64,000 bases of DNA from Bog-473 sp963791455. Lineage in GTDB: Bacteria; Actinomycetota; Acidimicrobiia; Acidimicrobiales; RAAP-2. Shown in pieces: positions 59,197 to 64,000 of this stretch. Made by a program: the position numbers and the translations under genes. Each line of letters opens with the position of its first letter. Positions within the stretch are counted from its first letter, which is position 1. Below the pieces are notes generated by a model. That model worked only from the letters and a program-made list of their open reading frames with translations. It ran no database searches and had not been told where the DNA came from. The stretch is from contig CAWBSM010000003.1 in NCBI GenBank assembly GCA_963791455.1, forward strand, positions 124,001 to 188,000, written 5' to 3'.

Positions 59197-60141
59197 TCAT
59201 CTCGACGAATCTCTCGCATTGCCGGAGTTCGTCGCGGGGTCGAAGGTGACGGCGCCCCCGGCGTCGAGCTCTTCGACCTTGACGACCTTGCTGTCACGGA
59301 TGGGGTATGGGTCCGGGTAGTCGACGACCCGAACCCTCCCGGTCGGCCGGAAACGGCCGCTTTCGATCACCTCTCGAGGGACGTAGGGGTCGCGGCCCAT
59401 GCTGCGGAAGAGCCGCTCCGTGGGCTCCCAGATGGTGACCCTCTCGTGCCAGCGCAACCGGTCCAGCTTGCGGAGGAGGACCATGAACGTGACGAGGGTC
59501 CCGGCCAGCACCCCCGCGACCAGCGCGCCCAAGGCGGTACCACCCGGGAGCACGGCGATCAGTCCCGTCAACAGGAGCAGGAGCAGCAGGAGTCCGGTCC
59601 ACTCGATCAGCGACAGTGCCTGTCCGGTCGCCGCTTCGATGAGCGACCGATCGGCGCTCATGTTGATGCACAAAGCCACCAGCTCCTTGTAGACGGCCTC
59701 TTGCTGGGCTCCCTCGGGTTCGAGACCGTAGACGGCGTCGGTCAGCTCGAGGTGGGTGGGGGTGGCGAGGTGATAGTCGACGAGGCGATAGTCGATCTGT
59801 TGGGTCAGCTGCGCGTCGAGGAGGTCACGCACCTGACCTCGGTCTTCCACTCCGAACACGCTCATCATCTGGTGGATCGAAAGGAGCGAGGAGTTGCCCT
59901 TGGCGACGAGATCTTGGACCAGCGCGAGGCGCTCACGGGTGCGGACGATGGTGAACGCGAGCAAGACGCCAAAGAGAAACGCGGCCATGCTGGCCATCGC
60001 CACATCCACCCGAACATCGCCTCTGTTCGGCCCGACCAGGTAGGAGGCGAGACCCACCAAAAGGCCCGCCAGCGCCGCCGGCCACACGACGGCGTCCCCG
60101 TCGGCGACGGACACCCAGAGGGCGCGGATCCTTTTTGTCAC
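59197..60141 (-). CDS. Four-TM membrane protein (DUF4239-like)
   Basis: The protein (about 314 residues) has two N-terminal membrane helices (VVWPAALAGLLVGLASYLVG; ASMAAFLFGVLLAFTIV), a soluble helical segment (VRDLLDAQLTQQIDYRLVDY), two more helices (LIEWTGLLLLLLLLTGLIAV; GALVAGVLAGTLVTFMVLL) and a charged C-terminal tail. This two-plus-two layout resembles the bestrophin-like DUF4239 group. The start is one of two adjacent GTG codons; the longer open frame upstream is not coding. No partner gene suggests a role. Confidence 0.62.
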   Translation of the reverse strand: MTKRIRALWVSVADGDAVVWPAALAGLLVGLASYLVGPNRGDVRVDVAMASMAAFLFGVLLAFTIVRTRERLALVQDLVAKGNSSLLSIHQMMSVFGVEDRGQVRDLLDAQLTQQIDYRLVDYHLATPTHLELTDAVYGLEPEGAQQEAVYKELVALCINMSADRSLIEAATGQALSLIEWTGLLLLLLLLTGLIAVLPGGTALGALVAGVLAGTLVTFMVLLRKLDRLRWHERVTIWEPTERLFRSMGRDPYVPREVIESGRFRPTGRVRVVDYPDPYPIRDSKVVKVEELDAGGAVTFDPATNSGNARDSSR

Positions 60142-60316
60142 GGCCACCGAGGTCGACGTGTCATTCGGACCATCTCGCCTCCCCGCCTCCGCACCTGTCG
60201 CGGTGCACCTTATAGAGCCGCAACGAGGGTGGGGCGCCGGAATCGACCCGGAGATGAACGCCACGCGAACACTACGTGACGTGGAGGTGACCATTGCTGA
60301 GTCCGCCCGCAGGCGC

Positions 60317-60979
60317 TTACGCGAAATCGGGCGGTCGCTTGTCGTGGAACGCTGCGATGCCCTCGGCATAGTCCTCGCCCGAGTAGACGTCGTGGCGGAG
60401 CTGGTTGATCCACTGAGAATCCTGAGCCGAGAGAGCGACGGCACGCACGAACGTGGTCGCTTGGAGCTTGTAGGCGCGGATCGCCTCGCCCGAACGGCTC
60501 CGCACCGTCCTCGCCAGCTCGTAGGTGCGCCTCTCGAGCGCGGCGCCCTCCACCAGATCGTTCAAGATCCCCACCGCGTAGGCGCGGTCGGCCGTGACGA
60601 GGTCCGCCGTCATGATCAGCTCGTTGACCACGTTGAGAGGAAGGCGAGCCAGAAAGTACTGGATACCCGAGGCCGAATAGGGCAGGCCCAACCGGGCGGG
60701 CGTCACCGCGAAGGCGGCGGACGCGTCTCCGACCACCATGTCGCAATTCAGCACGAAGTCGCACGCGCCACCCCAGACCGTTCCGTGCACCATTGCGATC
60801 ACGGCACCCGGGTATTCACGGACCGCCCGCAGCAGCTCCTCGAGCGGGTCGGCAAAAGGGAGCGGGTCCACACCGCGCCGGGGGAGCTCGTCGATGTCGT
60901 GGCCGGCGGACCACACCTCCATCGGGGTCACGGTGCGGATCACGACCGCCCGCACGCCGCAACGCTCGAAGTCCCCCAA
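60317..60979 (-). CDS. N-terminally truncated crotonase (methylmalonyl-CoA decarboxylase-like), probable pseudogene
   Basis: The 220-residue product matches E. coli-type methylmalonyl-CoA decarboxylase from about its residue 35 to the end: VWSAGHDIDELPRRGVDPLP, MVHGTVWGGACDFVLNCDMV (oxyanion loops), FAVTPARLGLPYSASGIQ and YSGEDYAEGIAAFHDKRPPD. About 35-40 N-terminal residues, including the first strands, are missing; upstream in the same frame is the stop codon of the CGNR gene, so no better start exists (only a TTG). It is probably a 5'-deleted gene. The remaining body is intact, so decay is recent or a shortened protein is still made. Confidence 0.75.
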   Translation of the reverse strand: MGDFERCGVRAVVIRTVTPMEVWSAGHDIDELPRRGVDPLPFADPLEELLRAVREYPGAVIAMVHGTVWGGACDFVLNCDMVVGDASAAFAVTPARLGLPYSASGIQYFLARLPLNVVNELIMTADLVTADRAYAVGILNDLVEGAALERRTYELARTVRSRSGEAIRAYKLQATTFVRAVALSAQDSQWINQLRHDVYSGEDYAEGIAAFHDKRPPDFA

Positions 60980-61018
60980 CGAGTGCAGCAGCTCCTCGAC
61001 CGTTCCCGGTGTTGGGCA

Positions 61019-61630
61019 TCAGGTGCTCGCGGGCGCTCCGGGCGAGGACCGACGCGCCGCGCCCGAACGGCGGGAGCGGAGGGTGCGATTCTTCATCCTG
61101 TTCCCGCACACGGCCATGTCACACCACGCCCCGCGACCTGCATGCGAGCGATCGTAGAAGGCCCATCGGCAGTCGGGGTTCCGGCACGCCTTGAGGCGTT
61201 CCCAGGTCCCGTCGTGCTGCGCGTCGCGGATGATAAGGAGCATCTGTGCGAAGGCCCGCAGTCCGGCGGCCACTTCGGGTTGCAACTCGACATTCCCGGA
61301 TGATTGGACAACCGGCCGCAGTCGGCACCGGTCCGCCAGCTCCACCAACGACCTCAACTCCGCCCGGTCCGGTGCGTGCCCTCCCCCGTTGTAGATCAAC
61401 AGTGATCGGATGCTCTCCCTGATCTCCCGGACCGAAGCGAGGTCGGCGTCTTCGGCGCCCGCCTCCTCAAGCAGCCCCGCGTCCTGCAGCCACCGGCAAG
61501 CGGAGCCGGGATCACCCAACAGGTCGATCCCCGAGTCACCCTCCCAGGTGTTCACGAAGGACTGCACGACCAGGAGGGGCATCGGTGCCGGTTTGGTCTC
61601 GGCCTCGGGCACCCACATGGGAAGAGCCAC
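61019..61630 (-). CDS. CGNR zinc-finger (ABATE-domain) protein
   Basis: The 203-residue protein has an N-terminal ABATE-type domain (LLVVQSFVNTWEGDSGIDLL) and the C-terminal CGNR zinc finger RLKACRNPDCRWAFYDRS followed by CDMAVCGNRMKNRTLRSR. These are putative transcription regulators, often beside enzymes they control. The tail after the finger (RRSGAARRSSPGAPAST) is longer than usual and its stop is followed in frame by the truncated crotonase, suggesting a deletion joined the two. It is divergent from the leaderless gene to its right. Confidence 0.85.
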   Translation of the reverse strand: MALPMWVPEAETKPAPMPLLVVQSFVNTWEGDSGIDLLGDPGSACRWLQDAGLLEEAGAEDADLASVREIRESIRSLLIYNGGGHAPDRAELRSLVELADRCRLRPVVQSSGNVELQPEVAAGLRAFAQMLLIIRDAQHDGTWERLKACRNPDCRWAFYDRSHAGRGAWCDMAVCGNRMKNRTLRSRRSGAARRSSPGAPAST

Positions 61631-61665
61631 GCATCCATGGTAGCGGGAGTGACCAGCAAAAGTAC

Positions 61666-61694
61666 TTGACTGGTCTTGACATGACGATCATAAT
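61666..61694 (+). promoter_or_regulatory. Near-consensus sigma-70-type promoter, probably leaderless
   Basis: TTGACT and CATAAT are separated by exactly 17 bases. The -10 ends eight bases before an in-frame GTG (61702), so transcription would begin at the start codon. Confidence 0.7.
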
Positions 61695-61701
61695 GAGTTT
61701 G

Positions 61702-62199
61702 GTGGTCACGCCCCGAGAAGACGCCGGACCGCCCACGATCGTGGTGCTGGACCAGGGCTCCGGGCTCGGCCTCCGGAGGGTGCGGCTGTGGGACCGAGTA
61801 CGGGCGAGGCTACGCACGTCGGCGCTCGACGAGCAGCTCGCAGCAGGTGCTTCCCCGGAGTCGGATGTCACCCTCGCCCTGCATGCCGGCCACCTCTGTC
61901 GACCACAGCAGCGCCAGCTCCTGGTCCGCAGCCTCAAGGAGATCGCCGTGTCGTGCGAAGGCCTGGTCCGACCCCGGAGCAAGGCGCCGGTGTGCCGCCG
62001 CTCGGTCATGCGTGCACGTACCGAGCTGGCAGCAGTCGTCGATCGACTCGCCGCGGCCGGGCCCGTCGACGTGCAGGGCGTGGCCCGGATCAGGAACCTC
62101 TTGGCGGACGGCGCGGGACCGCTCTATCGCGAGTCCCGACCCGGGCTCCTGCGTGACGAGCTCCGGGCAGCCCTGCGGGACATGGACCCCGAGATCTGA
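61702..62199 (+). CDS. Hypothetical Arg-rich helical protein
   Basis: The product (165 residues from the GTG) is rich in Arg, Ala and Leu, with predicted helices such as RVRLWDRVRARLRTSALDEQ and VMRARTELAAVVDRLAAAGP; the latter part (VARIRNLLADGAGPLY, LLRDELRAALRDMDPE) is conserved-looking. Two Cys lie in a basic stretch. I do not recognise a family. The start is set by the promoter: the GTG lies at the predicted transcription start, while an ATG seven codons upstream would be inside the promoter. Divergent from the CGNR gene. Confidence 0.65.
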   Translation: MVTPREDAGPPTIVVLDQGSGLGLRRVRLWDRVRARLRTSALDEQLAAGASPESDVTLALHAGHLCRPQQRQLLVRSLKEIAVSCEGLVRPRSKAPVCRRSVMRARTELAAVVDRLAAAGPVDVQGVARIRNLLADGAGPLYRESRPGLLRDELRAALRDMDPEI

Positions 62200-62286
62200 G
62201 ACCGTTGGTCACACCGCCGAAGGCAGGCGTCACCACCTCGGAGGTGGAGACGATCGCTGTCGCCCAGTTGATGCCATTGCGGTCGG

Positions 62287-62663
62287 TCAAGCCCCCGCGG
62301 GCAGCTGGTTCGGTGCATCGACCATGACTTGCGTGGCCTGAGGGATTCGGGTCGGGCACTGGTATTGAGCCGCCAGCATGACGGTCAAGTAGGCCTCGTA
62401 CGTCGTGAGGTTCCGCGCCTTGAGCGCAGTAACGATCTGACCGTAAGGTTTTTGCTCGCCAGATCCGAGCAGGCAGTCGTGGCCGACGAAGCGAGCGCCG
62501 CGTCACTGGCGGATGCCGGCACACCTGCGAGGTGCATCACCTTGAGGTAGGCGGCATGGGAATCCGTCGGGAGAGAGGGGTCCCCGTAGTAGACCTCGGC
62601 TGCCGCCGGCTCCCGAGCGGCCAGGTGGGGCAGCTCACCGGGGGAAGGCGACCAGGTCGACAT
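62287..62663 (-). pseudogene. DUF732-like secreted-protein remnant, frameshifted and without signal peptide
   Basis: Two frames give one DUF732-like domain. The first contains DSHAAYLKVMHLAGVPASAS and ATTACSD; the second resumes as GEQKPYGQIVTALKARNLTT, YEAYLTVMLAAQYQCP and ends in a stop. One missing base near 62457-62466 explains the switch. The paired Cys (ACSD, YQCP) are kept. The N-terminal frame has no signal peptide, so the 5' end also seems lost. The stretch 62200-62286, between the previous gene and this one, holds only a short hairpin (CCACCT-CGG-AGGTGG). Confidence 0.65.
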
Positions 62664-62744
62664 ACAGGGCCATTCTCCACCCACGTATTCGCCCCGATCG
62701 GGCCCCTGGTCGTTGATCGACCATGCACGTGGATTCAGAACGGG

Positions 62745-62784
62745 AACCTGAGGTCGGACTCGAACCGACGACCTGCATTACGAG
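62745..62784 (-). other. 3' half of a tRNA gene (remnant, possible attachment site)
   Basis: Read on the minus strand, the segment has an anticodon-loop-like CTCGTAA, a variable region AGGTC, a perfect T-arm GTCGG-TTCGAGT-CCGAC and an acceptor 3' strand CTCAGGT plus discriminator T. The 5' half (acceptor, D-arm, anticodon 5' strand) is absent. The loop is closest to tRNA-Thr(CGT), but two bases of the anticodon stem seem missing, so identity is uncertain. Such 3' fragments are left where an element integrates at a tRNA end. Confidence 0.6.
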
Positions 62785-62787
62785 AGG

Positions 62788-63157
62788 GATCGACGGATTC
62801 TCGCCCGATCCCACGCTGACTCGGTAAGTCCCAATCTGTCCTACTTCCGGAGTTGCTCAGCCCGCTCCGCGGGATCCAGGGACACTGGGCGGGACTAGCT
62901 GGGACCCATTGTTGGGATGAAGTTGGGATGCGCATTAGCCCTCAAAGGCACGGCGCCCCCTGAGACCTGGACTCGCATCGAGACAGACTGCTCCGCGGCG
63001 GCCGACCCGGTGTGGTGCTAGTACCACGACCAAATTTCAGGCTAACCACATTGGAGCCGACGGGGTGGGCCGGTCAGACTTCTAGCGACGGTGACGGGGC
63101 GTCCCGTCGGAACCCGTTTTTGGAGGTGAGCCCCGAGATGCTCGGTGGTCCGTCGCC
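62788..63157. other. Gene-free stretch right of the tRNA fragment
   Basis: No convincing frame is found on either strand. It contains TTGGGATG twice (TTGGGATG-AAG-TTGGGATG), and hairpins including GACGGG-GCGT-CCCGTC (63093-63108), which could end transcription before the permease gene. No integrase or transposase remnant was recognised. Confidence 0.5.
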
Positions 63158-64000
63158 ATGAGCCGTCATGTGCTTCGAATCGCCTGGTATCGGTTCCGGG
63201 CCACCTTTGGGCGCCGCCGGGGCGGGTACCTCACGCTGGTCCTCCTGGTCGGGTTGGTGGGAGGCCTGGCCATGGGGGCGTTGTCCGCTGCCCGGCGCAC
63301 CGAATCCTCCTTCCCCACGTACCTGGCCAGTACCGACCCGTCCAACTTGACCGTGACCGTCATCGGCGGTGTCATCGGCGGCGGCAGCAGCGTCAACTAT
63401 TCGTCGGCCGCCGCGGGGAAGATCGCCCGCTTGCCCGGCGTGAAACACGTGGAGTCAGCCGTCCCCCTGGTGGTTGCCCCGTTGCGGGCCGACGGCGCCC
63501 CCCGCCTCGACGCCGGCACGGCCTCGTCGATCATTCCCATTGCGAGCGTGACCGGGGAGTTCTTCGACCAGGACCGCGTGGCGGTCATCGAGGGCCGAAT
63601 GGCCGACCCGGACCGGGCCGACGAGGTCATGATGACGGCGGTGGCGGCCAGCCTGCTCGGGTACCACGTCGGTGAAGTCATCCCCATCGGCATCTACTCC
63701 CAGGAGCAAGAGACCCTGCCGGGCTTCGGAACACCGAGCGTGCCGCCCCATCGCCGCATCGACGCCCATCTCGTCGGCATCGTGCAAGTGAGCAACGCCG
63801 TGGTTCAGGACGACATCGACCGCTTCCCCACCTTCATCTTCTTGACACCAGCCGTGGGAAAGGCGGTCGTGGCCGACGGCGGGCAAGGCACGGACCAAAT
63901 CATCTACTACGGGCTCCAGCTCAATCGCGGGAACGCCGGCGTGGGCGCCGTGGAGCGGGAGTTCGCGACCGTGGCGCCACCGGGGACCGCCGTTGCCTTC
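63158..64000 (+). CDS. FtsX-like ABC transporter permease, 5' part
   Basis: An open frame begins MSRHVLRIAWYRFRATFGRR and runs past the right edge. A first membrane helix (GYLTLVLLVGLVGGLAMGAL) is followed by ARRTESSFPTYLASTDPSN and a large extracytoplasmic region with periplasmic-core-like strands (RLPGVKHVESAVPLVV, RVAVIEGRMADPDRADEVMM, GTPSVPPHRRIDAHLVGIVQ). This is the layout of actinobacterial MacB/FtsX-type permeases that work with an ATPase to move lipids, peptides or drugs or to transmit signals. The partner ATPase must lie outside the window. The ATG lacks a clear ribosome-binding site. Confidence 0.82.
   Translation, partial: MSRHVLRIAWYRFRATFGRRRGGYLTLVLLVGLVGGLAMGALSAARRTESSFPTYLASTDPSNLTVTVIGGVIGGGSSVNYSSAAAGKIARLPGVKHVESAVPLVVAPLRADGAPRLDAGTASSIIPIASVTGEFFDQDRVAVIEGRMADPDRADEVMMTAVAASLLGYHVGEVIPIGIYSQEQETLPGFGTPSVPPHRRIDAHLVGIVQVSNAVVQDDIDRFPTFIFLTPAVGKAVVADGGQGTDQIIYYGLQLNRGNAGVGAVEREFATVAPPGTAVAF

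Noticed and set aside
62532..62819. Small plus-strand protein containing SDSNRRPAL
   Set aside because: This peptide is the typical false translation across a tRNA T-arm; it covers the tRNA remnant.
1..64000. Prophage, defence island, transposon or secondary-metabolite cluster
   Set aside because: Looked for integrases, capsid/terminase, restriction, toxin-antitoxin, Cas, transposase and PKS/NRPS signatures; none recognised. Only the tRNA remnant hints at a mobile element.

Overview
The window is a high-G+C, densely packed actinobacterial chromosome segment. I infer an uncultured member of the class Acidimicrobiia. The main taxonomic clue is a secreted protein (17410-19395) that ends in six copies of the DGGIFNYG / LNKPIVGM repeat I associate with exported proteins of that class. 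CarD, a SigR/RsrA-type thiol-responsive sigma system, GpgS/OtsA solute genes, many GTG starts and ATGA/GTGA gene overlaps also fit Actinomycetota. No rRNA, CRISPR array, intact prophage, transposase or recognisable defence locus is present.

Layout. 1-11 kb: the end of larC, a PLP decarboxylase, then small accessory genes (DsbA/FrnE, DinB, WYL regulator, amidase, lipoprotein, MBL hydrolase, SRPBCC/TetR pair, GNAT, NUDIX) and a hemQ-larE-NIL operon. 11-21 kb: CIRCE-controlled groEL, a MoaD-like sulfur carrier coupled to threonine synthase, a frameshifted gpgS, otsA and otsB around a repeat-rich exported protein, a LytR_C protein and tRNA-Thr. 21-30 kb: radA-disA-carD-ispD-ispF-rlmB on the minus strand, an EEP-family enzyme and clpC. 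30-32.5 kb: a polyprenyl diphosphate synthase and two tandem paralogous secreted helical proteins. 32.6-46 kb: a long minus-strand gene train, mostly overlapping or closely spaced: sigR-rsrA, a metalloprotease, a fused tilS-hpt, folE, folP, a phosphatase-like protein without its catalytic Cys, folB, folK, DUF2520, panC, panD, nadB, nadC, coaX, lysS. It covers folate, pantothenate/CoA and NAD synthesis. 46-54 kb: P450, MaoC hydratase, MerR, pgeF, then murL-murD2 (the alternative D-Glu route to peptidoglycan) and a CADD-like diiron protein. 54-60 kb: an AEC-type permease, a 1259-aa double-cyclase/AAA/TPR protein, a secreted protein and a membrane protein. 60-64 kb: a decayed region with an N-terminally truncated crotonase, a CGNR regulator, a leaderless gene, a frameshifted DUF732-like remnant, a 3' tRNA fragment that may mark an old integration site, and the start of an FtsX-like ABC permease.

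The most interesting points are these. (1) A CADD-type protein keeps, at matching spacing, the diiron ligands and the Tyr/Lys reported for self-sacrificing p-aminobenzoate synthesis, in a window holding folE/P/B/K. (2) An adjacent MurL/MurD2 pair. (3) A two-cyclase-domain protein whose catalytic residues are split cleanly between the domains. (4) A conserved but catalytically dead dual-specificity-phosphatase fold inside the folate operon. (5) Sulfur-carrier or sulfur-transfer genes translationally coupled to unexpected partners (MoaD-ThrC and LarE-NIL).
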